Shown: positions 1-12,589 of the stretch, piece after piece
Layout: every line of letters starts with the position of its first letter
How positions within the stretch are numbered: the stretch's first letter is position 1
DNA from: Rhabditophanes sp. KR3021
Taxonomy: Eukaryota; Nematoda; Chromadorea; Rhabditida; Alloionematidae
Length of the DNA: 64,000 bases
Assembly (NCBI GenBank): GCA_963281155.1
Contig: CAUJLY010000001.1
Location: 6,262,001-6,326,000 of the forward strand
Reading direction: 5' to 3'
Position numbers and translations under genes: made by a program
The notes under the pieces: model-generated
The model's database searches: none
Told to the model about the DNA's origin: nothing
The model's input: only the letters and a program-made list of their open reading frames with translations

Positions 1-315
1 TATTCCGCTTAAAGGAACACAATCGAAATGGTGATTATTCTTGACATCGAGAGAATACCATTCTAAGGGGAAAATAAAAATAATTGTATTGTTAGAAACA
101 AAGGCATAATCGTCCGAATGATGACAGGTATCACTCTTAAAGTCGTATTCTATAATTTCCACACTTCTAGGAAAGAAATTTTCAATTGGTTCTGCTTTTT
201 TGGCTTGAAAAGCTGCCCTGTCGTACGGTCTAATTTTAGAACAATCTTGAAAACACTTTAATTTAACGAAAAATGTTATCAACAAAATAAAATACAATAC
301 TGTCTTTAGTGTCAT
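1..315 (-). CDS. Partial secreted protein, unknown family (5' end)
   Basis: The reading frame opens at an ATG (complement 315-313) and stays open for 105 codons to the left edge of the window, so the 3' part is missing. The first 20 or so residues (MTLKTVLYFILLITFFVKLK, then Cys) look like a signal peptide. The mature part is polar and has a Cys-rich patch near residues 63-66 (DTCHH) and another Cys near residue 99. I do not recognise the family. The unbroken frame across 315 bases of AT-rich sequence and a proper signal sequence are the only support. The function is unknown and it is probably secreted or extracellular. Confidence 0.55.
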   Translation of the reverse strand, partial: MTLKTVLYFILLITFFVKLKCFQDCSKIRPYDRAAFQAKKAEPIENFFPRSVEIIEYDFKSDTCHHSDDYAFVSNNTIIFIFPLEWYSLDVKNNHHFDCVPLSGI

Positions 316-981
316 GATTAAATTAATAAGGATACAAATTCGTAAATATATTTGAATTCAAAATATGTTTTCAAAAACATTAATATAATGAATTTAACTT
401 ATATATGTTAAGTTAAAATACCATGACAAGGCAAGCATTATTTTGTCTTTTGCAAAAAGCATGTTCCACATACGCTATCTTGATAACTTGACATTCCTAC
501 GTTTAAATCACTTTTGATCATTGTTAATGTGATACCTAAATTAATGTTTACATTTAAATAATAAAATACATATTTTTGTAAACAGTTAGCAAAAATTATA
601 TTGTTTTGATAATAAAAATAAATTACATGGCATTTGAACTTAATGCACAAAAAAATGTTTTATAAGCATTTAAAAACCTGATTCACAAATTGAAATGGAT
701 ATTTAGACAAATATAAGTCAACATAATGCAAATTTTTGAAAATCAAAGTTTGTTTTTATATCGCTAACTTGTTACTAACCAAATGATTCTATATCAAACT
801 AAATTTTACATTAAACTAAATGAAAGGAATTACATAAATCATTTGCAAATAAAGATGCATATTATAGACAATATCAATTTTAAACAAAAAATGAATACAA
901 TGTCCAATCTAAAATTTAAATTCATTTATAATTTAAGTCTATAGTTAAGCATAATAATGGGTCACTTAATTAGTTTGTAAT
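316..981. other. Intergenic, no gene seen
   Basis: AT-rich spacer. The only open frame (438-650, minus) is low-complexity and lacks coding character. Confidence 0.5.
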
Positions 982-1624
982 ATGTATCCAACGGAAGAAT
1001 CAACCCATTTCGAAACACTCAGAACTGGAGTGAGCTTTTCTTTGACTGCTGAGAGTAAAAGGTGTCGCATTGTTTTGAACCCACTAGAAGAGGTCTTTTA
1101 ACTCCATGTCGTTGCAAAGGATCCTGCGCTTATATCCATAACCATTGTTTGGAAAAATGGTTTAATGCTCCTGGAAAGGCCTCTTGTGAAATATGCAAAT
1201 ATGACTATAGGGTTAACAGATTGGGATACAAAAATGTCACCGAAATGACTCTTCCCTGCGCTTATTCTGATGATCCGGAGGAGATCATTGACTTCGTTTG
1301 CATGATTGGCTGGATTTTGTTTCTCTTTGCTCTACTTTTGCAATGCTTTTGGCAAGTTATTTTAAATATTACAATTAATTAATCAACTTCTGCAGGATTG
1401 GACCAACCAAAACTTTACATTTGATAGTATTCTTTAGAGGTTCATCATCTGGATACATAATTACATTTGTCGCATTTGCCATCAACACTATCTATTATTC
1501 CGAAATTTTGTTTTATGCCTACGAAAGATGGCATCTCGTTAATTCAAGTTACAAGTGGGTAGATTATAAACAAAAAATGAATCGTAACCTCCATACTGAA
1601 CCTATTACTGAAAAATTGCATTAA
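982..1624 (+). pseudogene. MARCH-type RING-CH ubiquitin ligase, frame-broken
   Basis: A C4HC3 RING-CH finger followed by two membrane segments is the layout of membrane-associated MARCH E3 ligases. From ATG 982 the frame reads to KRCRI; the next residues of the finger (CFEPTRRGLLTPCRCKG, then IHNHCLEKW and CEICKYDYRV) are in another frame, so one base is missing near 1071. There the DNA reads cattgtttt where the finger expects Ile-Cys. Membrane segment 1 lies at about 1290-1370. Segment 2 and a basic tail lie at about 1430-1624. A 41-base intron (about 1354-1394) would link them but its phases do not agree, so a second defect is likely. Both finger halves are otherwise well conserved. This could be a recent pseudogene or assembly errors in a live gene. 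Confidence 0.6.
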
Positions 1625-1629
1625 TGTAT

Positions 1630-4600
1630 CATAAAGTGCATAATTTAATAATAAATTGAACTAAGATATAAAAATATATTTATTCACTATTTATACTTTT
1701 AACAACAAATAAAACTTTATCTAATATCTCCCATCATTTTCTCCTCACCAACATTATCTTACATTTGACTATAAATAATAACAACATCTAATTAACTAAC
1801 TGTACAAATACTTGTTAATATTTATAATTCACCCTGACCATCATTACCTCTTCAAATAGAGTACACTTTCGTTTGATAAATAAGCTTATTATAAATAAAA
1901 AATAATTTCTATGTCCACTTTTAACGAAATCTCACATACATATTTCTTATACAATTTGTTATTATTTTTACATACAAAGTGTAGGTTTGAGATTCTACAT
2001 ATCCAAACCTTTTTTATCCAAATTTAAAATATGTAAAGAATAGACAAAGTTGGATTTTAAAAGTATCCACTGACGACATTCATCGCGCAATAAAATAAAA
2101 TTTTTTTGTTCATTACAAAATTTTTCTTACCTAACTAAATAGATATCAACTTTTTAAAGGTATCTTCTTTTTGTATGTGGTCAAAGGAGCCTTTATCGTG
2201 TCCAATTCTTGATTAAAACAAATATTAGAAATGTTTACATTAAAGCATTATTACATCTTACAATTGGCTAATTTTTTGTTGTACCATAAATTTGTAAGAG
2301 GGCTGAATATTTCGAAAATTGGTGAGGTCACTTTTTAAATAAAGATTTACAAGATACTTGAGAGATAAATAGTTACTTATCTAGCCAATCTCTTTATGTA
2401 AGCAACATTTTTACAAAGTGAGCTTTGAAGCATTTACAGCTTCTTTTTGTTGATATATGTGTGATGTCCAAAAAAATGGATTATTAAAAAGGTTGAAGTT
2501 TGTGGCTATGAAATTTAAATACTCAAAATAAATAAACACTTATTCATTTTGTTGATCACTAAAATATATTATAATCTTGTAATTAAGTTATTGTAGCCAT
2601 TTAATAATTCTAATGAATTTCATAATTTTTTAACCCTACAACTAAATATGTATTTACTAATGTTCATATCCTCTATTTTACCTTACATAACCTCATGAAA
2701 CAATGATATTATAAACACACACTTTCTTACAAAATGAATCCAGTATATCTTTTTCATTTGGATATCATTGCAACTTAAATTTTGATATCATTTTAATATA
2801 AATTTAATAAGAAGTCATGTGTCAACACTGCCTTTATTAAAACTTATATGTCTCAGGTTTCAATAGCCTTCACACACAACACTCATCACCTTTCATTATA
2901 CAAATTCAGTTTGCTTAATTTCGATTCAAAATATAACTTTAATTGTTATGTAATCAAAAGGTAGATATTTGAAAGAAGTTGTTTTATCTGGTAATGGTCA
3001 TTGATATTTAACTTTAGATCATGGTCCAGATATATGTTCATATATTTGTATATCTGTGCATTTATACTATATATTGGATGATGATTTAAATTTCTTGACT
3101 AAACCTGATTTTTTGTTCTGATCAACGTTTTTATTCTAGATACAAGTAACAACAAAAAAATTAGGCTGGTTGTGGTATACCGAATATTATTATATATTTT
3201 GAAGGTGATGAGTCAATTGAAGCACTTTCTTTAAAGATAAGATACCTTGTTCTGCGGCTATTCAGTTATCCTTTTGAATTGTAGATAATTGTGTGTGAAC
3301 ATTTTTACTTCTTTATACTCTTTTTACTTCAAGCTTTTGTCATTTGGCGGATGTTTGGAAATTCTATAAATTTTTGTCTGTACATAAATATACCATTAAA
3401 GTATTAACTAAGTGTTTTAGTCAAACCTATTAATACGTAGTATTAATCTCCTAATAAATGTTCCTTTAAAAGTATTTATTCAAATCTTTATTATGGCAAA
3501 TCAAGCGTAAAACATCTTTTTTTACATTCAATAATTCCCGTTCCATTAAAGTTAATTTTCCTTTCTTCCCCAATTATCACTTCAATTGGGTTTCCTCTTT
3601 TCCAAATTGATCAAGTATGTATTATATAAATAGCCTTTTAGTTTAGAACAAAATTATTTGTATGTCTTGAACCAAAATATTGAAACTTTAAACAATATAT
3701 CGCATAATACACTTCTTTTCATAATTCCTGCAAGTGTTTGTGATAAGGGGATATTTGAGAAACGGTAGACTTAGTGTTCAAAGTGAGTTTGTCCAATCAT
3801 TAACTTTTTATGATCTAAGAGTAGACGATGTATATATTTAGAGTGCATATTGGGCCTTAAATTATACCGTACAATATTTAATTTTAACTGAATAAAATAT
3901 GTGCATAAAAGTCTCTTTGATTTGCTTCTATTAAATTTGTTTCTCATGTACCTTATTAAATTTATTTATTTTTAGACAGTCCATTAAAAAATTAGCCATT
4001 TTATATTTCATAGTTGGATAAATTTACGATTGGCCGGCTTGTTATTAAGTTGATATGTCATGTAAGGAAAGCTTTTACATTCAAACAGGTGCCATTAAAA
4101 GTTTAGCCGGTCCAATAAACATCAACAGGCACTTTGTTAAATTAACACTTTCTATTTTAAACAATACTAAATGCTTCTTTGTTGTGATTGCACAAAATTG
4201 GATATCACTTTGATATGGCATCATGGTCAACTAAACACACCCACTTAAATGGACCCTATAATATGGTGTTTAGATATACTCCTGCTTTATATGAGCTAAA
4301 ATAAAAGAATAAACAAACGACGATATTTCCAAATTAAGGCAAGTACTTTCTTGAACCTTTCAAGTGGCTACTCTTGGCATTCACCGAAAAGACGACTTTT
4401 CAGTTTCTACCCTAACTTCTTATCTCTCCCTCGTATTTATTTGCCTCACATATTTTTGATGGACTCGGACTAGTAGTAGTATTGGTATTAGTTTTAGTAG
4501 TACAAAGTTATCTTCTGATTTTCTAAGATTGGGGGACTATATGAGTGTGTGTATTCTGACAATAAAGCCCCTATATCTTTTTCTTTTATATCTTTAGAAA

Positions 4601-5030
4601 CAAATATATTATTTTGACAATAGACAACACCGAACGGTATATATCATTTGAAGATGATGTTGTCTTTATCCTATTAAATGTTATCACCATTACTTTGACC
4701 ATTGGCTAATAAATGAATGATGATTTGTAGTTGTCATTTTACGTAAGTATCTTATAAACTTAAACATTCTTCGTCTCGTAATAAACCACGCCAAATTGTA
4801 TCCTAAACTTCCCTTCCTCAAGCGGTAGACTCTTCAAAACCTTTAAGTACATGGTTGATTTGATGAAGAGTAATTTTGTTTTGCTAAAATCTTGACGACA
4901 ACCTCACGAATGAATCTTGTTCAACTTTAATTACGATTATTATCTAAATAATTTGACCCAATTCAAAGCGACTTTTATAACCATACTTTTAATCGAAACT
5001 CATTTTTAAAGGTTTAAATATAAAATACAA
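1630..5030. other. 3.4 kb without recognised gene
   Basis: Very AT-rich, with stops in all frames and many poly-A/T tracts. It holds a short GTA/TTA microsatellite-like patch near 4470-4500. One 31-codon minus-strand open frame (about 4761-4853) looks faintly coding but has no partner exons. It probably includes the cadherin gene's promoter. Confidence 0.5.
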
Positions 5031-5032
5031 AA

Positions 5033-7750
5033 ATGAAAGTTATTTGTATGGAATTGATATTTTTACTATTCACACTACTTCATTCAGGATGGACATGTTT
5101 ATTGGAAGGAGAAAAAAATGCAGTATATACTTCGGTCTATGAAGATCTTCCACCAAGTAAGTTGTATTTCTTTATTTACGAATTTATATTTATGTACATT
5201 TTAAAATATTCTAAACTTTTAAAACTTTACTTCAAAGCTTTTATGTGTGAAAAGTTTTATGAAAAGATAATTATTAGTTGTTCACTTCAAAAAAATATTA
5301 AACTTTTTGTAGGCTAGTACAAAAAATTACTTTTTTACTTAAGTAATAGAGGACTTATTGGTGTTGTTTGATTTGTAATTAAATATGAAAACGGAGCAGT
5401 TAATTGTTTGGTTAAAAAGCCCTGTTATAGGGTATTTGTGGTTTGATTTGAGGTGAATTGACTGAGTTGACATTTATTTGTTGATTGACGGTTCAAACTA
5501 CCATTTTTGTTAAGCTTATGTCAAGAAACTTTAGAAAGTGGCTTGAGATGTCAAAGTGTGATGGCATTAACACAATCTCTAGCGACGGCAATTACGTCCA
5601 AGTTAGACAAACAATACAAAAGATACATAAAATGAAAACTAAAATGAGTACACATTTACATTGATTTAACAATTAATACAAACTTACAATTAAATTAATT
5701 CAACAATTTATGCAAAACTTCTTTTTAGAAAACATATTGGTTCATTTACCCATCCAAAATACCAACTCTGACATCACTTTAAAACTAATTAAGGGCGAAG
5801 AATATGTCAGTTTAGACGCGAAAGAACGAAATTTAATCCTAGAAAAAGCTCTGGATCGCGAAACAGGAAGTCACAAATTTGAAGTTATTGTGGAATGCAA
5901 GAATCCAAATGATAAATTCTTTCCGCAAGTTAATATTAGTACATTTGTTACTATCAAGGATGTTAACGATGGCAAGTTTCATATATTTCATACCCAATTT
6001 ATTGTTTCAAATATTTTTAGTTGCTCCCGAATTCGAACAAACTGAATACAGAATAAATGTGACCGAAGAACTTCCTCAAGGAACTATTGTATTTTTAGAC
6101 TTTGAAGCAAATGATGCTGATCAAGACGGTGAAAATAGCATGATCAGTTACAAAATATTGCAATCTGAACATTCAAAGTATTTGGAAATTAAAGACCCAA
6201 TCAAGCCAATTATTACAGTAAAAGAAAGAATAGACTTTGAGCAAATTACGCAATTTACAGTAGAAATAGAGGCTAGAGACGGTGGCGAACCTTCATTAGC
6301 GTCAACTGCAAAGTTATACGTAACAGTACTCGATATTGACGATCAAAATCCATTTTTCTCCCACGAGCTTTACTATACCAATTCAATTTCTGACTCAACG
6401 TTCGAAGTATTCCCATCGCCTATTTTCGCCAAAGATGGCGACTCTTTGAATGAACCCATCTTTTACGAACTCTCAGGAGATCATCATGAAGAATTTGCAA
6501 TTAATGCAACTGGTTCAGTACGTCTTTTGGGAGATGAAGTTCCTTCTACTATTATTTTTGTTCATGCTAAGCAACTCAACAAACCGGAGAGAGCTTCATT
6601 AGCTATCTTACGCATTGCCAATCAGACATCTATTGAATTTCAACATTATATGTACTCAGTGCAGATATCATCACAATCGGCTATTGGAATGGAACTGCTA
6701 AAGGTTAAAGCTACAACATCCAATCAAAATTCAATAATTAATTATTCTATTGTTGATGATAGTACTAATTTGGTTAGTATAGATGAAGAAACTGGTAAAA
6801 TTGAATTAGTAAGCAATCCCTCTAAAGCCCAATACACAATCAAATTGATGGCTTCTGATGGCAAAGCAAGAACATGGAGTCAACTTCATGTTACTGTTAC
6901 TAATTTGAACAATTATGAACCTGAATTTGAAAAGAAGGCCTATAAATTTGATATTAAGGACAGCGCTTTATTAGGGCAAGTGAGAGCTGTTGATAGAGAT
7001 GCCAATGATACAGTTGAATATAGACTGCTTAATTTGAATGCTTTGTTCAGAATCGACCAAGAGGGCATGCTGTCAGTCAAGAATATGCATTCCCTTAATC
7101 CATCGACCATTTATGAAGTTATCATTCTGGCTGAAGACAATCAAAATCATAAGGCCTTTACGAATATAAAAATAACATCTAAGAGAGATAATACTGAAAT
7201 GTTGTCAACTATTTTTGGGTCGATTGTTTTTATTATCTTGAGTATTGGAATGATCGCAGTTATTTACTATATTTTAAGGAAGGCTAAAAAAATGTAAGTT
7301 TGCTTTTTAGCTATATAAGCTTTCTGTATTGTTAGTGTAAATATGTATTTGCTTTTGCTTGCTTTTAGATGGTGTGATTCGAAGAGCAGAAACTTGTGGA
7401 TGTCAAATTCTAGTGATCAGGGCGTTATAATATCAGATTCGTATGATTCATCCAAGTCGGATGTTTCCACAATTCGTGCAACTAACCATCGAGCATTATA
7501 TGATGGGTCGGCACCTGAACTGAACACAATCACAGATTCCTCAGCTGCCTTATCATTCAGACAAAAATCTAATTCTCCACCAAGTATGTCAACATTTACA
7601 TCCACTCAATTACCCTCCCCCCTATCTCAGACACCACTTTCAAACACCATCAGTGGTCCCAATCCCATAGGTTTAACTAGTTGTGGAAATTCCCGATTAG
7701 TTCCTGTCACAGTTCAAAATCAGACTGGAACCCCGACAATGTATTTTTGA
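5033..7750 (+). CDS. Transmembrane cadherin (about five EC repeats)
   Basis: Spliced from 5033-5156, 5729-5971, 6021-7293 and 7369-7750, giving 673 residues with all phases consistent. There is a signal peptide at the N-terminus (LIFLLFTLLHSGW), then about five degenerate extracellular cadherin repeats. Calcium-binding signatures include KDVND at the end of repeat 1, DADQDGEN and LDIDDQNPFF in repeat 2, and AVDRDAND in the last repeat. A membrane helix follows (FGSIVFIILSIGMIAVIYYI), then a Ser/Thr/Pro-rich cytoplasmic tail of about 145 residues with no catenin-binding motif that I can see. Intron 2 (5972-6020) starts with GC rather than GT, which restores VNDVAPEF exactly across the repeat boundary. 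Intron 1 is 572 bases, long for this window. This is a short protocadherin-like adhesion protein, and I cannot assign a C. elegans cdh number. Confidence 0.88.
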
Positions 7751-8588
7751 GATACGTATTGCTTACCTCAAAAATGTATTCTAATATATTTTTGTTAAGT
7801 CAATCATGTATTCATATTAATATATTCTTTGGCAACTCAACAATCCTATTTCCGGCTGAAACATAAGCAGTTAATTTATTCTTCTTACACAATATATATT
7901 TCTATCCATTTCTGTCTTTGTTGCGGTGATCTCTTTATTATAATATTTTTAATGGAGCCATAAAATTAATTCACAGACCATTTTTAATATATTTATTTTC
8001 TTCGACACATTATAAAAAAGAAAGACATGTCACAAAAGTACGAGCTGTCCATGGACAAAGTCTCCATCCAATTTATTGGCTTACTCAAAATTAGAGTTTA
8101 AAACGAAATTAAATGATTACTCTACAAAGGCAAACTACTATGCAGAAAACAAAGCGACCACCTTAATTAGCTCTCTCTTAATGAACAAAACTGATCGTAA
8201 AATAATTTGATGTTTGGAAGCAGGTAACATGTATGCACTAATTAAAGGGCATTTGCAAGCAAAAACGTATTTGATCAACAGAGGATTCTCAATCCCACAA
8301 CAGCGTCTCGGTATACTCTTTTTCGGTAAGAAGAATATGCCAGACCACCCTAATTGATACTAAGACACGTATACGCAAGGTAACATCGAAAATTTGAATA
8401 CATCTCATTTAATGGAATCCATCATTTGCAAATAAGGTTCTATTTCTTACCACCCTACTTCCAACACTTATACATTTTATACTCTTTTAAAGGCTTATTT
8501 AATAATTTTGCCTTTTCAAATTAAATTTAAATTATACAACTAATATCTGCATAAATCTATATACATTTTTAATTATAGCAACTTAAAT
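7751..8588. promoter_or_regulatory. Upstream region of the POU gene, octamer-like site
   Basis: No coding signal. It contains the palindromic string ATTTGCAAAT at 8424-8433 and a related GCATTTGCAAGC near 8248. Both are one base off the POU octamer ATGCAAAT. Autoregulation by the downstream POU protein is only a possibility. Confidence 0.2.
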
Positions 8589-11129
8589 ATGGATAATTAT
8601 TTTGAAGAGGAGGATATCACTAATATCCCGAATTATCAAAATACTTCCATGAACTGGGACAATCAGCATGCCAGTACATCAGGGCAGTTGGCCGAACATG
8701 AGGATGCTCTTAGTAGTAGCCTAATTGATCATCACGTTCAGGAGACTAACTATCAGTATGATCCAACAATCAATTACCAAGAAGCTGGCTTCAGTTACCA
8801 CTATGGGATTACCAATGGCAATTACCACCACCAGACCAAAGTAGAACATAATAATACTCAACAAAGGCAAGCTTACCAAAAGGTTGACTTTCCACATTAT
8901 GAATTTCTCGACCACCATCACCAGTCCTTTGTGCAATATGACTTTTATAATGATGATAGTATCTACAGTCATGAATCAACTCTCCAAATTAATTCTTTGC
9001 ATGGGCAACATATTTGTGTAAATAATCTTTATGAAGCTAGGTACCACGGCTTACCGATTTTGCCATGCTGTTTAAGGTAAATCTTTATTTTTTTGTTAAT
9101 TTAATTTTCCGTTTAAGAAAATTCCAACCCAATAATGTGGATCGAAATGAAGAGGAAGTTGAATATTCGCGGCCTATTATCACAGAATTAGAGCCAATAT
9201 ACAAATCGCCAACTAAGTCAATCGAATACCGAAAGAAAAAGGCTTCAGCTCTAAAAATGCTACCTTTGTCCCCCATACAAGCACCTCCACCAACTACGAG
9301 AATATTATCGAATTTGGAAATTTTGACGTTGCATTATGAGAATAAAATGAAGGGATCGGAGTTGGAAGTTACTTGTCCAGACATAGGTAAGTTTATTAAA
9401 AATTAGCAATAAACATATTTAATATGATTCTTAATAATGCTTTGACTCATCACATTTTTATGCGCTTATGTATTTTGTACTCTTTTGCATATGTACATTA
9501 CATCTCTCATAATACATAAATATAGTTTAATGATCATACATATTATATACGTTGCCTGCAATTTAGTATTAATTAATTGCTCTTTGACTGATGTGGCTCT
9601 TAATTTTTACTTGAACTAGTCATCAAATTATAAATTTTATTTGTTAAATAGTGTTTTAGTCTTAGGGAGTATTGTTATACTTAATTTTCCCACCGATTTT
9701 TTTATCAACGCACATACAGTTTCAAGTTAAGCATACTTTTTTGTATAAAGCACCTCATGCTTATTAATTTTGACAAAAGCGAGACGGCCGTGTATTTGTT
9801 ATATGCACATACATTTATTCTTGATATCTATAATTTAGAACTCTTGCCATAAGATCATGAATCCCTTTAATTATGGGGAAGGTTATGGAAATTCACTATG
9901 GCTTAATCTTTTGTCTACACAAATAGACCCTAATATTATGGCAGCGTACAATCAGCTTCAAACGCTCATTAGAAATAGCCCTGTTTCCAATGAAGCAGTT
10001 GCAGCATTGCTCTTACATTCGTCTTCCTTTCAACAACCTCCCATTCAGCAAGCTTCCCTTTCATTAGCAGAACACGGTTTGTTTCCCCATGGTAGTGGAG
10101 GCAATCCAGCAATAGAAAGAGGAGATACTGCTATTCCATCTGTCTCTTTATTAAACAACAATCTACAAGTACATGATGTTTCTACAAATTTGGGGAGTCA
10201 AAGCTTATTAAGAAATCCATTCCTTCCATTTCCTTTTAATTCCGAGCTTATAATTTCAAATAATTCTTTAGAAACCAGTCGAAATGAAATGATGGACTTT
10301 TTTAGTCGTGCTTATCAAGCATTGGACAAAAAAACTGCTGATAACGGAGTGGTTATCAAGTCAAAAACATCCCAAACACAAGGTGAAAGAAATGAGGATG
10401 CAGGTGCGATCTTACCAACACCTCCAAATACACCAGCCATCGATAACAATCATCCTCAATTTTCAGAAGGAGGTGTGCAAGTAGGAGATATCGAAGAATT
10501 CGCTCTCATGTTCAAGAATGCCAGGATCCGTTTTGGCTTTACACAAGGTAGTTTATTCACTGTTAATATTATTAAAGGATACTTTTAGGTGACGTTGGAA
10601 AGCACATCGGAGAGCGATTCGGGTCTGAGTTTAGTCAGACTACAATTAGCAGATTCGAGGCTTTAAATTTAAGTTTCAAGAATATGATTAAACTTCGTCC
10701 ACAATTGACGATTTGGTTGACTGAGACAGAGAAATTTTTGAAGTTAGGAAAAACGGCAGATGAAATAAATAATGAGAAGATGCATTTGATGGTAACTTTA
10801 AATATCAATTGAACTTACATAAATTGTTTCAGTCCAATTCAGCAGTATCAGAAGAAATCAAATTTGAAGAAATGGGAATGGAATCACCTACAGAAAGAAA
10901 ACGTACCTATGAGGACGATCCTAATGGAAGTATCAAAAAAAGACGCAAAAGAACAAATCTCGAAAAGTTTCAACGCGACCATCTCACAGCTTTATTCAAT
11001 TTAAATCAACGTCCGGATGAAGATCAATTGGAGAATATTGCTACTGGATTAGGACTCGAAGTAGCTGTATGTCGAGTTTGGTTTTGTAATAGAAGGCAGA
11101 AAGAACGTAGAAATTCTGCTTCCAACTAA
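8589..11129 (+). CDS. ceh-18: POU-homeodomain transcription factor, ceh-18-like
   Basis: The POU-specific domain begins at [18 protein letters not shown] and continues across a 41-base intron as [20 protein letters not shown] and [13 protein letters not shown]. The homeodomain carries [13 protein letters not shown] and the recognition helix [15 protein letters not shown]. The short form starts at ATG 9857 (exons 9857-10547, 10589-10791, 10833-11129; 396 residues). A longer 625-residue form is possible: exons 8589-9076 and 9118-9386 encode a His/Asn/Tyr-rich N-terminal region, and the phase-1 donor at 9386 joins in frame to an acceptor at 9926 inside the next exon. Without that join the upstream part would be a separate gene ending at 9406. 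The homeodomain is divergent and most resembles C. elegans CEH-18 (a regulator of oocyte meiosis signalling and epidermis), so orthology is likely but not proven. It is a nuclear DNA-binding regulator. Confidence 0.85.
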
Positions 11130-11549
11130 ATGTGAACAATTTCACTTTCTTATTCAAATGCGGCTAAAAGGGTGGAAGCTGTTTGTGCTGTGCAATTTTT
11201 GCCTAGTAATGTTTTTATTTTTATCGATGTCACCATCCCAAATAAGTTTATTGCCATTATATTTTTATTCCATCCTATTATTATTTGTTGGTGTTTTATA
11301 TATGTACAAGATATAATTAAAAAATTTTGTTTTATAAAAATTGTTCCATTTTAAAAAATGAAGAAAATATGTACATCTCTTTGATTAACATCAAGTAACA
11401 GGATGACAGTGTCTTTTTGTGTATCATTCATCAACAGGATTTGAAATAAAATAATAAGTTCCGTTCTGGAAAAGTACTATTCAGACATATTTACGTTATT
11501 TAGCTAAAGTTAATAATTTTATCATTATTTCATTTTGCCTGACGAATAG
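11130..11549. other. 3' UTR/spacer
   Basis: AT-rich sequence between the POU stop and the next receptor gene. Nothing recognised. Confidence 0.4.
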
Positions 11550-12524
11550 ATGGTTCAATTCGCTATTATATTTTGTTCAATTGTGACTATTTTGTCAAGT
11601 CTTTTTTTTGCGTTAAGTGTTCTTCCAGTATTAAGGTTAATTATTAAACAAAACAAGTGGCATATTAATTACAGATTATGCCATGCTATGTTACTGTTTT
11701 GTTTGTTTATGCGTTCAAGCTTTAATATGTTGTTTGGATTTCTTTCATTGCATCAAAGTATAACAAGTCGAGCAATGTCTGAAAGCATAAATTTGGAAGC
11801 GGCCTTTGAAGATGGCAGATCTGTGTTCAATCTATGCATTCGAATATCAATCTTAATAATTATATGTGAACGTTTTGTAGCAGCTACGCTTCTTTGCATG
11901 TATGAAGTATTCAAGAAAAGAATATGTTTGTTGTCTTTATTCAGTGGCGCGATTGTTTTATCCGTATTGGTTAATTACATTAAATATCTCATCCAATTAT
12001 CTATGCTCTACATTTCAATAAGTTTTTTAGTTTTGGAAGCGCCTTTAATTTTTCTGCATATAAAATTATATAAAAGAAATTTATTGTTGGGTGTATGGGA
12101 AAATAAAATATCAAATGAATTAAATAAGAAGTATTGCATAGGGCAGAATGTAAAGTTAGTAAAGCGTACTTTGTTTCTAATCTCACCAATCATAATTATT
12201 CAATGCCTTTCTTCGATCGTATTAGTACTCTCAAATATAGTAGTTGAGGATGAAATCTATTTAATCTATGTATTGAATGTATGTTACGTCTTAAAGGAAT
12301 TGATCGGAATATATGCAGTATTAAGTTTTTATTTCAACAATAACCTGATAACAAGGATTTTGGATCTGTTGATGAGATGTATCTGTTTAAGTAATTCAAA
12401 TGAAATTCAAGCTTTTCCGGCTAATTCATCCGTAATGAATATTATCAAAGTCGAATCAGAGCTTCGAAATATCGCCCCAGACATTTACAATAAAAATGTT
12501 TATTCAACGTGGAGTAGAAAGTGA
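11550..12524 (+). CDS. Serpentine 7TM chemoreceptor (Sre/Sra-like)
   Basis: A single uninterrupted exon of 324 residues with seven hydrophobic segments. After segment 3 there is an ICERFVAATLLCMYE motif, which resembles the E-R-x-x-A-T signature of nematode Sra/Sre-superfamily receptors. Segment 1 is at about residues 5-30 and the last at about 245-270, with a short cytoplasmic tail rich in Asn/Ser. It is likely a sensory G-protein-coupled receptor in the plasma membrane or cilia, with unknown ligand. The lack of introns sets it apart from the other receptors in the window. The class assignment is tentative. Confidence 0.72.
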   Translation: MVQFAIIFCSIVTILSSLFFALSVLPVLRLIIKQNKWHINYRLCHAMLLFCLFMRSSFNMLFGFLSLHQSITSRAMSESINLEAAFEDGRSVFNLCIRISILIIICERFVAATLLCMYEVFKKRICLLSLFSGAIVLSVLVNYIKYLIQLSMLYISISFLVLEAPLIFLHIKLYKRNLLLGVWENKISNELNKKYCIGQNVKLVKRTLFLISPIIIIQCLSSIVLVLSNIVVEDEIYLIYVLNVCYVLKELIGIYAVLSFYFNNNLITRILDLLMRCICLSNSNEIQAFPANSSVMNIIKVESELRNIAPDIYNKNVYSTWSRK

Positions 12525-12589
12525 AATATTGCAAATTACTTCCTCAAACTTGAATACCTACGTATGATACTTATAATTTTTTAATAAAT

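Noticed and set aside
1981..2010. Spliced-leader RNA gene
   Set aside because: Contains a GGTTTGAG string but not the full spliced-leader sequence or Sm site. No SL RNA found in the window.
4761..4853. 31-codon minus-strand frame with coding-like composition
   Set aside because: Too short and isolated to call a gene.
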